Of a stretch of 55,923 nt of DNA, positions 24,731 to 33,269 are shown in pieces. The stretch is from Chitinophagaceae bacterium (GTDB lineage: Bacteria > Bacteroidota > Bacteroidia > Chitinophagales > Chitinophagaceae). Made by a program: the position numbers and the translations under genes. Each line of letters starts with the position of its first letter. Position 1 is the first letter of the stretch. Under the pieces are notes generated by a model that was not told the DNA's origin, made no database searches, and saw nothing but the letters and a program-made list of their open reading frames with translations. Location: NCBI GenBank assembly GCA_020437365.1, contig JAGQWM010000011.1, positions 1 to 55,923 on the forward strand, written 5' to 3'.

Positions 24731-25675
24731 ATGAAAAAAATCACTTGGTTTTTAATACTAAGCTTTTTTACCATTCAATGTTTTGCACAGGATTTAAGTA
24801 TTCAAAATTTACAAAAAGAATCAGTCCGTAAAATTAAAAAAGCTATCCCCGACTCAGCTATAAATGACTGGACTACAGGCGGCATTTACAATATCAATGC
24901 AGGACAGGGATCGCAAACAAACTGGGCCGCCGGTGGCGATGATTTTTCATTTTCACTTGCTACATCCTTAAATCTGTATGCATTTTATAAAAAAGAAAAA
25001 ACCAGTTGGGACAATGCCTTGAATCTAAATTTTGGATATATCAAAACGTCCAGCTTAGGTAGTAGAAAAAATGACGATCGTATTGACCTCATTTCCAAAT
25101 ATGGATATGCCTTGAATAATAAATTAAACCTGACAACACTTTTCAATTTTCGTACACAAGCTTTAAAAGGATATTCATACACGGAAGTAACAAAAGGTGA
25201 ATATGTCAAAACTTTTTCATCCGCATTTTTATCACCGGCATATACACTCATCAGCCAAGGAGTGGAATACAAACCAGTCAATGGGTTAACGGCCTTCATT
25301 TCGCCTATTACTTCCCGTTGGATTATTGTAAAAGATGATACTTTATCGGCACATGGTGCTTACGGTATTACACCCGGCAAACATAGTACGAATCAGTTAG
25401 GTTCGTTTGCAACGATCAGTTATAAAACTGATTTTAATAAATTTATTTCCTATCGTGGAAGAATAGATTTGTTCTCTAACTATCAGAATAAACCAGCCAA
25501 TGTAGATTTATATATGACAAATGCAGTAACTGCCAAACTAGGGAAGTTGATTGCATTAAGCTGGAATGTAGATATGATTTATGATGATGATGTCAAACTT
25601 TTTGGCAAGAACAATTCTTCGCCGGCATTACAATTAAAATCTGTTTTTGGTATCGGGCTGCAGGTAAAAATTTAA
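24731..25675 (+). CDS. DUF3078 outer-membrane beta-barrel protein, copy 2
   Basis: 314 residues with a signal peptide ending CFAQ. It shares with the preceding gene the NWAAGGDDF, SLGSRKNDDR, SKYGYALNNKLNL, SRWIIVKDD and YDDDVKLFG blocks, and both end in a hydrophobic strand. The copies differ by a short insertion (about 157-163, TEVTKGEYVK region) and by many substitutions, so the duplication is not recent. Function is unknown. The 171-bp gap between the copies suggests separate promoters. The last codons overlap a candidate promoter for trmB. Confidence 0.85.
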   Translation: MKKITWFLILSFFTIQCFAQDLSIQNLQKESVRKIKKAIPDSAINDWTTGGIYNINAGQGSQTNWAAGGDDFSFSLATSLNLYAFYKKEKTSWDNALNLNFGYIKTSSLGSRKNDDRIDLISKYGYALNNKLNLTTLFNFRTQALKGYSYTEVTKGEYVKTFSSAFLSPAYTLISQGVEYKPVNGLTAFISPITSRWIIVKDDTLSAHGAYGITPGKHSTNQLGSFATISYKTDFNKFISYRGRIDLFSNYQNKPANVDLYMTNAVTAKLGKLIALSWNVDMIYDDDVKLFGKNNSSPALQLKSVFGIGLQVKI

Positions 25676-25680
25676 CTTTG
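25646..25680 (+). promoter_or_regulatory. Candidate promoter of trmB inside the upstream gene
   Basis: TTTG at 25646-25649 and TAACTTTG at 25673-25680, spacer 23 nt. The -7 box contains the TAA stop codon of the DUF3078 gene and ends 4 bp before the trmB ATG. Confidence 0.4.
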
Positions 25681-25684
25681 CTGC

Positions 25685-26386
25685 ATGGGGCATAAAAAGT
25701 TAATTCGTTTTGCAGAAATTTCCCGTTTTCCCAATGTGTTGCAACACCCGGAAAATATGGCCGGCCATTGGCACAATCATTTTCAGAATAACCATCCCAT
25801 TAACCTGGAGCTGGCTTGCGGCAAAGGCGAATATGCCATTGGGCTCGGTACTATGTTTCCGCAAGAAAATTTTATTGGCGTCGATATCAAAGGCAATCGA
25901 ATTTGGGTGGGCGCCAAAAAAGCCCTGGAAAATAAATTAGTGAATGTTGCATTTCTAAGAACACAGATAGATCATATATCTAATTATTTTGCACCCGGCG
26001 AAGTGGCTTCTATCTGGATTACGTTTCCCGATCCACAGTTACGAAAATCAAAGGCTAAAAAAAGATTAACGCATCCAAAGTTTTTACGTTTGTATCAACA
26101 AATTTTACAACCCGATGGTTTAATACATGTAAAAACTGACAGTCCTGATTTATATTCATTTACCAAAACAGTAATTGATTTGTTGGGTTGTCAATTGCAT
26201 ATAGATATTGAAAATATTAACACCCAAAAAAACGTAGCCGCAACGCTAAAAATAAAAACACATTATGAAAGTTTAGACATTGCTGCAAGCAACCGTATTC
26301 ACTATTTATGTTTTTCATTACCTTCAATAATTGGCGGCACTGAAGTTGATATTGCACTAAAAAAATTATTAGCTGAACATGGATGA
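25685..26386 (+). CDS. trmB: tRNA (guanine-46-N7)-methyltransferase
   Basis: S-adenosylmethionine-dependent methylation of G46 in the variable loop of tRNA. 233 residues. The SAM-binding motif ELACGKGEYAIGL starts at residue 42, GVDIKGNRIWVGAKKA follows, and the family-specific ITFPDPQLRKSKAKKRLTHPKFL catalytic and RNA-binding stretch lies near 114-136. Length is normal. The stop codon overlaps the start of the DUF5522 gene by 8 bp, so the two are translationally coupled. Confidence 0.94.
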   Translation: MGHKKLIRFAEISRFPNVLQHPENMAGHWHNHFQNNHPINLELACGKGEYAIGLGTMFPQENFIGVDIKGNRIWVGAKKALENKLVNVAFLRTQIDHISNYFAPGEVASIWITFPDPQLRKSKAKKRLTHPKFLRLYQQILQPDGLIHVKTDSPDLYSFTKTVIDLLGCQLHIDIENINTQKNVAATLKIKTHYESLDIAASNRIHYLCFSLPSIIGGTEVDIALKKLLAEHG

Positions 26387-26609
26387 TTTAGAAGAAGAAA
26401 AAGATTTTTATTTCAGCAATCATGGATATGTTGTTCTTACAGAAGAATATCTATTGAACAGGGGATATTGTTGTGGCAATGGTTGTTTGCATTGTCCTTA
26501 CGATTACAAAAACGTACCTGAACCGCGGCGTACCCATTTATTAACAGAAAGAAAAAAACGAATCAATTCAACCACATGTCAACCGCCAAAAGACCCGCAA
26601 GCAGATTAA
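26379..26609 (+). CDS. Small cysteine-rich DUF5522-like protein
   Basis: 76 residues. A tyrosine-rich N-terminal half leads into a compact YCCGNGCLHCPY motif (Cys31, Cys32, Cys36, Cys39), which could bind zinc or an iron-sulfur cluster. This matches the short Bacteroidota proteins called DUF5522, of unknown function. It overlaps trmB by 8 bp upstream and the alkyltransferase-like gene by 34 bp downstream, so all three are read in overlapping frames and probably form one operon. A role in tRNA or DNA modification is suggested only by this context. Confidence 0.75.
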   Translation: MDDLEEEKDFYFSNHGYVVLTEEYLLNRGYCCGNGCLHCPYDYKNVPEPRRTHLLTERKKRINSTTCQPPKDPQAD

Positions 26610-26965
26610 AAAAAATTAACCCTTCTGGAAAAAAGGACAGTAATTTTTTTGATCAGGTATATGAAGTAGCCCGAAAAATTCCGAAAGGGAGAGTAACTTC
26701 TTACGGTGCTATTGCGGCTTGTTTAGGAAGCAAATCTTCAGCCCGAATGGTTGGCTGGGCGATGAACGGCAGTCATCATGCACAATGGAAAGTGCCGGCG
26801 CACAGAGTGGTTAATCGCAATGGCGACCTTACAGGCAAAATGCATTTTTCGCCACCAGGCAAAATGAAAAAACTATTAGAACAAGAAGGGATCAAAGTAA
26901 AAAACGACCGGGTGGTCAATTTTGAAAAACATTTTTGGGACCCTACCAAAGAACTGGGCTTTTAG
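26576..26965 (+). CDS. Alkyltransferase-like (ATL) DNA-binding protein
   Basis: 130-residue-class protein with the DNA-binding domain of O6-alkylguanine-DNA alkyltransferases (FFDQVYEVARKIPKGRVTSYGAIA, then SSARMVGWAMN). The active-site PCHRV motif is changed to PAHRV (Ala75), so it cannot accept alkyl groups. Such ATL proteins bind O6-alkylguanine lesions, flip the base and hand the lesion to nucleotide excision repair. That role is known for the family and inferred here. The first ~20 residues are basic and unstructured-looking. It overlaps DUF5522 by 34 bp upstream and DUF420 by 4 bp (convergent). Confidence 0.87.
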   Translation: MSTAKRPASRLKKINPSGKKDSNFFDQVYEVARKIPKGRVTSYGAIAACLGSKSSARMVGWAMNGSHHAQWKVPAHRVVNRNGDLTGKMHFSPPGKMKKLLEQEGIKVKNDRVVNFEKHFWDPTKELGF

Positions 26966-27546
26966 TTATAATACGGACTGATCATTACATACACTATGAC
27001 ACCGGAAACAGCCACATACAACCAAACCGGCCAGGTAATGCGTACCAGTTTTTTATGTTTTTCATAGTCGCCGCTTAAAGCCCTGTAAGCAGAAAATAAA
27101 ATAAATGGCAATATAATAGCGGCCAACGGAATATGTGTTCCAAGAATGATATAGTAAAAAATCCTTGCATTGCCTACAGCAGCTTTTTCTGTTGCAGATA
27201 CAATGCCATCAAAATTGGCATCGCCAAATCTTGTTTCACCGGCTAATAAATGATGACAAATATAACTGAGCAGAAAAAATACCGAAAGTACAATTGCTGA
27301 CATCATGATATTTTTATGCAGTGTATATTGTTTTACTTTTACTGCCAGCAATGCGAAAATTAAAAGAACCGCCACAATACAATTCAACACTACATTGATA
27401 CGGGCAAAGAGGTGAACGTCAAAACCTGGATTGACATGAATTTGCACCCGGCTTAATGCTACAATCGCTAAAAAAACAAAAATAGAAACCGCACCAATGA
27501 TTCTTTTGGCTTTCTTGTCATTTTTTTGCAAAACAGGTTCAAGCAT
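26962..27546 (-). CDS. DUF420 membrane protein (cytochrome oxidase assembly-associated)
   Basis: 194 residues with about five helices and conserved histidines (LHKNIMM, YICHHLLAG, LGTHIPLAA), typical of DUF420. Relatives such as Bacillus CtaM are needed for maturation of haem-copper oxidases. A loop between helices here (FGDANFDGIVSATEKAAVG) is longer and more acidic than I would expect. Its start overlaps the 3' end of the SCO1 gene by 8 bp, so the two are translationally coupled as the last genes of the respiratory block. Confidence 0.85.
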   Translation of the reverse strand: MLEPVLQKNDKKAKRIIGAVSIFVFLAIVALSRVQIHVNPGFDVHLFARINVVLNCIVAVLLIFALLAVKVKQYTLHKNIMMSAIVLSVFFLLSYICHHLLAGETRFGDANFDGIVSATEKAAVGNARIFYYIILGTHIPLAAIILPFILFSAYRALSGDYEKHKKLVRITWPVWLYVAVSGVIVYVMISPYYN

Positions 27547-28348
27547 TTTTATCTTTTTTTCTCAAAAAATAATACAACAATCCAACCCCTAAAATAACAA
27601 AAAGATATGCCAATGCTATGACGTCTAATTTTCCATTGAAAAAACTTTTTTCATTTTTTCCTTTTTCCAGTGTCAACAATACAAGGTCATTGGATAATTG
27701 GGGCAATGCCTGTAAAGTATCTAACCCATGATAATAACCACGGATATTCCGGCTACTGTCAATGAGTACAAACCGGTCGGTATGAATAAAACTGGTATCA
27801 ACACCTTCGCCATCCACTACTGCAAGCCGCATATCATTAATGATGAGGTCGTAAATTTCTTTTTTATTGCCGGTAAGCAACCACCAGTTTTCCGGATTTA
27901 CCTGGAAGCGATTGGCCCAGTATTTTAACCTTGCTACCGAATCTCTTTCCGGGTCAATGCTAAATGACAAAAATTGAACTTGCTTATTAATTTTGTTACC
28001 AAATTTTTCGCCATCCCTTACTGAAGTCGCCAGTCTTTTCATATTCATGGTGAGTTGCGGACAAATGGTTGGGCAGTGCGAAAAAAAGAAATTGGCTACG
28101 ATCACTTTTCCTTTCAAGCTGTCGAGTGTTACATTTTTTCCTTCCTGGTTTGTAAGTGAAAAGTCAGGTATTTTATGCCAGATTGTATCTGTTTCTTTTT
28201 TACCGTTTTTTATAACTGATACAACAGTATCGAGTAGATAATGGCGTGGCATGTGAAGGGCAGATTCACTTTTACTTTTAATAAAAAAATAAGCCATTAA
28301 AGGAAGTACCAATGCTAAGGCAATTCCATATAAAGATTTCTTGTTCAC
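27539..28348 (-). CDS. SCO1/SenC copper chaperone for cytochrome oxidase
   Basis: 269 residues. An N-terminal anchor helix, a thioredoxin-like domain with copper ligands Cys92 and Cys96 (SHCPTICPQ) and a His in FIHTDRF, then a second C-terminal helix (about 243-262). SCO proteins deliver copper to, or reduce, the CuA site of subunit II. The start codon is GTG at 28348, since no ATG precedes the domain. A strong hairpin with a T-run lies in the 20-70 bp before the start, separating it from the subunit genes upstream. The C-terminal helix is an addition to the classical one-helix SCO plan. Confidence 0.9.
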   Translation of the reverse strand: MNKKSLYGIALALVLPLMAYFFIKSKSESALHMPRHYLLDTVVSVIKNGKKETDTIWHKIPDFSLTNQEGKNVTLDSLKGKVIVANFFFSHCPTICPQLTMNMKRLATSVRDGEKFGNKINKQVQFLSFSIDPERDSVARLKYWANRFQVNPENWWLLTGNKKEIYDLIINDMRLAVVDGEGVDTSFIHTDRFVLIDSSRNIRGYYHGLDTLQALPQLSNDLVLLTLEKGKNEKSFFNGKLDVIALAYLFVILGVGLLYYFLRKKDKNA

Positions 28349-28365
28349 GATATAAAAATTAAAAT

Positions 28366-28416
28366 TAAAAAACCATTAAACTGCTTCCTTCATTCGGCAG
28401 CAAGTTTAATGGTTTT
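28366..28416 (-). terminator. Intrinsic terminator between oxidase subunit IV and SCO1
   Basis: On the minus strand a 12-bp perfect stem (28403-28414 with 28371-28382) is followed by TTTTTT and further T-rich sequence. It lies after the subunit IV stop codon and directly before the SCO1 GTG, so it ends or attenuates the oxidase transcript. Confidence 0.75.
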
Positions 28417-28441
28417 GGTTGATTAAAATATATTCTTCTTA

Positions 28442-28897
28442 TTATTCTTTTCCGCCTACGGGACTTTGTGGCTTTTCTGCAGGTTGATGTTGAACAGGTG
28501 TTGTAGTTTCCTGGAAATGTTTATCAAATTCATTTCTCAACTCTTTATAAGAATGTCCATCATAAATGAATGCAATGATAAACCAGATAAAGAGTAACAA
28601 TGGAACAACAATCGTCATTATCATATTCCGGATTTCATCGCCTAGGTGCATAAAAACCGACACGATATAATACGCTTTGGCCAAAGTCAATATACAAATC
28701 ATTCCTTTAAAAGCCAGTATAAGCGTAGCATTAGGATCGGGTCCTTTGTGAATGGTATAAATCGCTAACCCCAGAGCCAACTCTATTACTGTAATGACAG
28801 ATAAGAGAATGGTCGTTTTACGAATTTTTTTATTAAAAGCTGCATCGTCCTGTTGTTCATGTTGAACGGTTACTTCTTCAAATGCGGGATGTTGCAT
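28442..28897 (-). CDS. Cytochrome c oxidase subunit IV-type protein
   Basis: 151 residues. A charged N-terminus, three helices (about 28-48, 58-82, 93-111) and a soluble C-terminal tail rich in Pro and Gln. The helix pattern and the KAYYIVSVFMHLGDE segment match the small prokaryotic COX4 subunit that stabilises the oxidase core. It follows the long subunit III gene by 18 bp on the minus strand and is the last gene before the terminator. Confidence 0.85.
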   Translation of the reverse strand: MQHPAFEEVTVQHEQQDDAAFNKKIRKTTILLSVITVIELALGLAIYTIHKGPDPNATLILAFKGMICILTLAKAYYIVSVFMHLGDEIRNMIMTIVVPLLLFIWFIIAFIYDGHSYKELRNEFDKHFQETTTPVQHQPAEKPQSPVGGKE

Positions 28898-28915
28898 ATT
28901 TTTTAAATTAGATTT

Positions 28916-29788
28916 TTAAATTAAATAAAAACAAAGGAAAACAAATACCCAAACCAAGTCCACAAAGTGCCAGTATAAACCTGCTTTCTCAATCATTAAA
29001 TAATGTCCTCTTTTTTTGAACACATCTTTCTTCGTCATAATTACCATAATAATATTAATAACGACACCTGAAAAAACGTGAAAACCATGGAACCCGGTAA
29101 TGCCAAAGAAATAACCTCCGAAAGCGATTGGGCCTTTTTCCCTGACATGGATTTCTGCAAAGTCAACCATACCTCTTAATTGTGTATCAGACATCGCTGC
29201 CAGCTGATTTATACTATGTGAATGGTCTTGACTATGGACCAAATGAACCAGTGTTTCATGTGGTGTATTGGCCAGTGCAGAAGTTAACGCTGCCTGGTCA
29301 TGAACAATATTGCCCCATGGGTTAGCACCCATTGTTTGGCCAATTAAATCAATTTGTCCATTTACTAAAACAGCATGTTCGCCAGTTATAAGGTGATGCC
29401 ATTCCCAAGCCTGGCAGCTTAAAAATGCAACACCGCCCAGAATAGTCCATAGCAACCATTTTATAACACCTTGTTTATTTCCTTTATGACCGGCATGTAC
29501 AGCAAGTACCATTGTAACTGAACTAATGATAAGAATAAAAGTCATGACACTCACAAATGCCAAAGGTAAATTGGCATGGCCTGCACCCGGAAAAGCACTA
29601 AACACTACGTTATGGTCAACCCATGTGTTTTGACTAAAGCGAATAGAGCCGTAAGAAATAAGAAATGCACCAAAGGTAAAAGTATCACTCATCAAAAAAT
29701 ACCACATCATTACTTTACCATATTCCAGGTTGAAAGGACTTTTACCGCCGCTCCACCATTTGGTCTTATGTACTGTTGTTGTTGACAT
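28916..29788 (-). CDS. ctaE: Cytochrome c oxidase subunit III (long form)
   Basis: 290 residues. Helices match subunit III with the conserved GFHGFHVFSGV and EKAGLYWHFVDLVWVFVF segments near the C-terminus. Between helices at about 125 and 205 there is an unusual ~80-residue soluble insert with a histidine-rich stretch (ETLVHLVHSQDHSHS). Subunit III has no redox centre and supports proton uptake and stability. A second, shorter subunit III gene lies just upstream in the operon, and both are normal in Bacteroidota. Confidence 0.92.
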   Translation of the reverse strand: MSTTTVHKTKWWSGGKSPFNLEYGKVMMWYFLMSDTFTFGAFLISYGSIRFSQNTWVDHNVVFSAFPGAGHANLPLAFVSVMTFILIISSVTMVLAVHAGHKGNKQGVIKWLLWTILGGVAFLSCQAWEWHHLITGEHAVLVNGQIDLIGQTMGANPWGNIVHDQAALTSALANTPHETLVHLVHSQDHSHSINQLAAMSDTQLRGMVDFAEIHVREKGPIAFGGYFFGITGFHGFHVFSGVVINIIMVIMTKKDVFKKRGHYLMIEKAGLYWHFVDLVWVFVFLCFYLI

Positions 29789-29817
29789 ATTCTACTAATT
29801 AATGACTATCGGCCATT

Positions 29818-30387
29818 TTATCCGCCGATGATTAAAAAAAATATCAATAAATAAATCCATAGTATATCTACAAAATGCCAGTATATGGAAGCAACTTCCA
29901 CCGGCACCGCACTATACAATTTTGTTTTACCAAAAAATGCTTTACAAAACATGACTAGTAATGCTACAACACCTCCCAATACATGTAATGCATGTAAGCC
30001 GAAGATGATATATAAAAACTGTCCGGCACCACCGCCACTAAATGTTATTTGTTGCGACCATAAATTCTGAAATCCAAACCACTGCAATGTCACAAATACG
30101 AGACCCAACACCAACGTGAATGCCAGCAACCGGCGATATGTTGTCATGGCTCTCTGTTTGAAGGCTCTTACTGCCAATTGCATGGTAACACTACTTATCA
30201 AAATAACCGCCGTAGAAAACCAAAATTCATGTGGCAGGTCTATCGGGTTCCAGTTTGTCTGATTACTTTTTACAATAAAAGCACTCGTTAAACCGGCAAA
30301 CATCATAATGATACTACCAATGGCAATCCACATCACAAATTTATGTGGATGCATTTTTTGTTTTTGATGTGTACTCACAATATCCAT
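29818..30387 (-). CDS. Cytochrome c oxidase subunit III (short form)
   Basis: 189 residues with five helices. HPHKFVMWIAIGSIIMMFAGL at the start, FLYIIFGLHALHVLGG in the middle and VEVASIYWHFVDILWIYLLIFF at the end are subunit III hallmarks. It lacks the first two helices of the seven-helix form, as in the caa3/ba3-type heme-copper oxidases with split or short subunit III. It lies 29 bp upstream of the long form on the minus strand. Whether both sit in one complex or replace each other is not known from sequence. Confidence 0.9.
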   Translation of the reverse strand: MDIVSTHQKQKMHPHKFVMWIAIGSIIMMFAGLTSAFIVKSNQTNWNPIDLPHEFWFSTAVILISSVTMQLAVRAFKQRAMTTYRRLLAFTLVLGLVFVTLQWFGFQNLWSQQITFSGGGAGQFLYIIFGLHALHVLGGVVALLVMFCKAFFGKTKLYSAVPVEVASIYWHFVDILWIYLLIFFLIIGG

Positions 30388-30396
30388 CCTCTTTTA

Positions 30397-31278
30397 TTAT
30401 ACTTTACTTAATAATAATGCCAACATAACAACTGGCAAATACATATAACTACCAAACATCACTTGTCTTGCAGCGGCTACATCCATTTTTATATACAACC
30501 GGATGCATCTTGCAATCATAAATACGTTGGCCAATCCAATCAACACCAGTGCAATACTGCCAACCATATCTTTATAACTACTCATTCCAATAAAAAACGG
30601 CAACAAAGTAATCGGTACTAATACCAATGAATACAAAATAGTTTGTATCGCCGTAAATTTATTGGGGCCTTCTTCTGCCGGTAACAATTTGAATCCTGCT
30701 GTTGAATAATCTTTATGTGCTACCCAGGCAATGGCCCAAAAATGTGGAAATTGCCAAAAGAACTGGAAAGCAAAAAGCACCCAACCGCCAACACTTAGTG
30801 CATTTTCTCCGGCTGCCCAACCTATCAAGCAAGGCAATGCACCGGGCACCGCACCTACCAATACAGCTATTGAATTTATTTTCTTCAATGGTGTATAGAT
30901 AAATGCATACAGGAACAAACTAAAGGTTGCCAATCCTGCTGCCAGCCAGTTGAAATAATGCCCCAGGATAAACACCCCCAAGAGACCCGCCACAACAGCG
31001 AATACCTGGCCTTCTATCACACTCATTCTTCCTGCAGCAACAGGCCGTTTGGCCGTTCGCTTCATTTTGGCATCCGTATCTTTTTCAACTACCTGGTTGA
31101 TGGCATTGGCACTGCCTGTTACCAACATCCCACCTATAAAGAGCATGAGTATCCTGAATAGTTTATCCTGATAGGCTTCATAACCCGGTGTGAGCATAAA
31201 ACTGATCACACTACTAAAAACCACCATGATACTCAACGAAAGCTTAATCAACTGAAAATAATCTTTTATCTTCTTCAT
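30397..31278 (-). CDS. ctaB: Haem O synthase (protoheme IX farnesyltransferase)
   Basis: UbiA-type membrane prenyltransferase that adds a farnesyl group to haem B, giving haem O, the substrate of the CtaA enzyme at 7 kb. 293 residues with about nine helices. The aspartate-rich motif in NQVVEKDTDAKMKRTAKRP (about 62-80) binds the prenyl diphosphate. YTPLKKINS and the HFWAIAWVAHKDYSTAG loop are also conserved. It sits 9 bp from the short subunit III gene and 120 bp downstream of subunit I, inside the oxidase operon. Confidence 0.94.
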   Translation of the reverse strand: MKKIKDYFQLIKLSLSIMVVFSSVISFMLTPGYEAYQDKLFRILMLFIGGMLVTGSANAINQVVEKDTDAKMKRTAKRPVAAGRMSVIEGQVFAVVAGLLGVFILGHYFNWLAAGLATFSLFLYAFIYTPLKKINSIAVLVGAVPGALPCLIGWAAGENALSVGGWVLFAFQFFWQFPHFWAIAWVAHKDYSTAGFKLLPAEEGPNKFTAIQTILYSLVLVPITLLPFFIGMSSYKDMVGSIALVLIGLANVFMIARCIRLYIKMDVAAARQVMFGSYMYLPVVMLALLLSKV

Positions 31279-31398
31279 CTCGCTTCCGTTATTTTAAAGA
31301 ACAATAAATCGTTCTATATCTCAAATAATTTTTCACAATCTTTTTCTTCACAAATTCAACCGTCTCTTTTTTTCAATAACGTTTCAAAAAATAAAACG

Positions 31399-33201
31399 CT
31401 AATGTTTACTTTCATTTTCACCGATTTTCTCCGTTTGCGGAATAAAATCTCTACCGTCTTTTCCATAGTCATACGCCCAACGATGCACTTCGGGAATTTC
31501 TCCTTCCCAGTTACCATGGCCCGGGCGAATTGGTGTTGTCCACTCCAAAGTAGTAGCTCCCCAAGGATTTAGTTTATTGACTTTTCTTCCTTTAAAAATG
31601 GAATAGAAGAAATTGAATACAAACATCAATTGAACGGCAAAAACAATTATGGTAACGATCGTAATCATTTTATCCAATTCGGTAAATTGATTAAATGAAG
31701 CCCATCCGCTTTTATCAAGATAGCGTCGAGGCATACCGGCCAAGCCCTGGTAGTGCATAGGCCAGAAAATAAGATAGGCTCCAACGATAGTAACCCAAAA
31801 ATGAATATAACCAAGTGTATTATTCATATACCTGCCAAACATTTTAGGGAACCAATGATATAAACCGGAGAACATACCAAAGAATGCGGCTACACCCATT
31901 ACAATATGAAAGTGTGCCACAATGAACATAGTATCATGAATATGAATATCAATCGTGGAGTTTCCAACGAAAATACCAGTTAAACCACCGGAGATAAATA
32001 AACTTACAAAGCCGATGGAAAATAATGTGGCCGGTGTAAACCTGATATTGCCTCGCCAAATAGTGGTAAGCCAGTTAAAAACTTTAATGGCCGAAGGCAC
32101 CGCAATCAGTAACGTCAATAATACGAACACCGATCCAAGGAAAGGGTTCAACCCCGTTACAAACATGTGGTGTGCCCAAACAAGAAATGCTAAAATAGTA
32201 ATGGCAAATAAGGAACCTACCATGGCCATATAACCGAAAATCGGTTTTCGGCTGTTGACCGATAAAATTTCCGACACGATACCCATAGCGGGTAGAATAA
32301 TAATATATACTTCGGGGTGCCCGAGAAACCAAAATAAATGTTGGAAAAGTATGGCACTTCCACCTTCATTGGGCAAAATTTGTCCATTGACAACAATATC
32401 ACTTAAGTAAAAACTGGTGCCCAGGTTTCTGTCAAAAAATAACAGGAGAACACCTGACAGGAGAACCGGGAATGATAACACGCCTAAAATAGCAGTAAAT
32501 AGTAAAGCCCACATTGTTAATGGCATGCGTGTCATGCTCATACCCCTGGTACGCATATTCAGAATGGTTGTTATATAGTTGATACCGCCAAGTAGCGATG
32601 AAACAATAAACATGGCCATACTGATAATCCAATAGTCCATCCCATGAATCGAGCCAGCTGAAGCTTCGCCCAATGCACTTAATGGTGGATAGATCGTCCA
32701 GCCGCCGGCTGCTGGGCCGGTAGAAATGAACAAAGAAGTCAACATGATAATACTGGCCAGGAAAAAGAACCAATAAGACAACATATTCAAAAAAGGTGAA
32801 GCCATATCCCTGGCACCCACTTGCAAGGGAATCAAAAAGTTAGCAAACGTTCCACTCATACCTGCGGTCAAAACAAAGAAAACAAGTATCGTTCCGTGCA
32901 TAGTGATTAAGGCATAATAAAATTCAGGTTGTATATGTCCTCCTTTAGCCCAATGACCAAAAAATGTTTCAAGAATAGGAAAAGATTGGTCTGGAAAACC
33001 CAATTGTAATCTGAATAATACTGAAAACAATCCTCCAATCATTGCCCAGATAATTCCGGTAATCAAAAACTGTTTACTGATTGTTTTATGATCCTGGCTA
33101 AAAATATATTTAGATATAAAGGATTGATGATGGCCATGTCCATCATGATGTACTGCTACGGCTGCAGTAGTTCCCGGGTGTATATTCATTGCTTCGCTCA
33201 T
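31399..33201 (-). CDS. ctaD: Cytochrome c oxidase subunit I (aa3 type)
   Basis: Catalytic subunit that reduces oxygen to water and pumps protons. 600 residues, twelve helices. Ligands are present: low-spin haem His in MHGTILVFFVL, CuB His and cross-linked Tyr in LGHPEVYIIILP, the CuB pair in WAHHMF, and the haem a3 and haem a histidines in VAHFHIVMG. The Glu in HPEVY and the NFLIPLQVGARDM loop place it in the A1 class of proton pumps. The N-terminal histidine-rich tail (VAVHHDGHGHHQ) is an addition. It follows subunit II by 68 bp. Confidence 0.96.
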   Translation of the reverse strand: MSEAMNIHPGTTAAVAVHHDGHGHHQSFISKYIFSQDHKTISKQFLITGIIWAMIGGLFSVLFRLQLGFPDQSFPILETFFGHWAKGGHIQPEFYYALITMHGTILVFFVLTAGMSGTFANFLIPLQVGARDMASPFLNMLSYWFFFLASIIMLTSLFISTGPAAGGWTIYPPLSALGEASAGSIHGMDYWIISMAMFIVSSLLGGINYITTILNMRTRGMSMTRMPLTMWALLFTAILGVLSFPVLLSGVLLLFFDRNLGTSFYLSDIVVNGQILPNEGGSAILFQHLFWFLGHPEVYIIILPAMGIVSEILSVNSRKPIFGYMAMVGSLFAITILAFLVWAHHMFVTGLNPFLGSVFVLLTLLIAVPSAIKVFNWLTTIWRGNIRFTPATLFSIGFVSLFISGGLTGIFVGNSTIDIHIHDTMFIVAHFHIVMGVAAFFGMFSGLYHWFPKMFGRYMNNTLGYIHFWVTIVGAYLIFWPMHYQGLAGMPRRYLDKSGWASFNQFTELDKMITIVTIIVFAVQLMFVFNFFYSIFKGRKVNKLNPWGATTLEWTTPIRPGHGNWEGEIPEVHRWAYDYGKDGRDFIPQTEKIGENESKH

Positions 33202-33269
33202 GTTCTTTTTATTTAAGGCCCGTATGAAAAACGGGTTTAAAAAATTTCATTTATAAATACAATCAGCTA

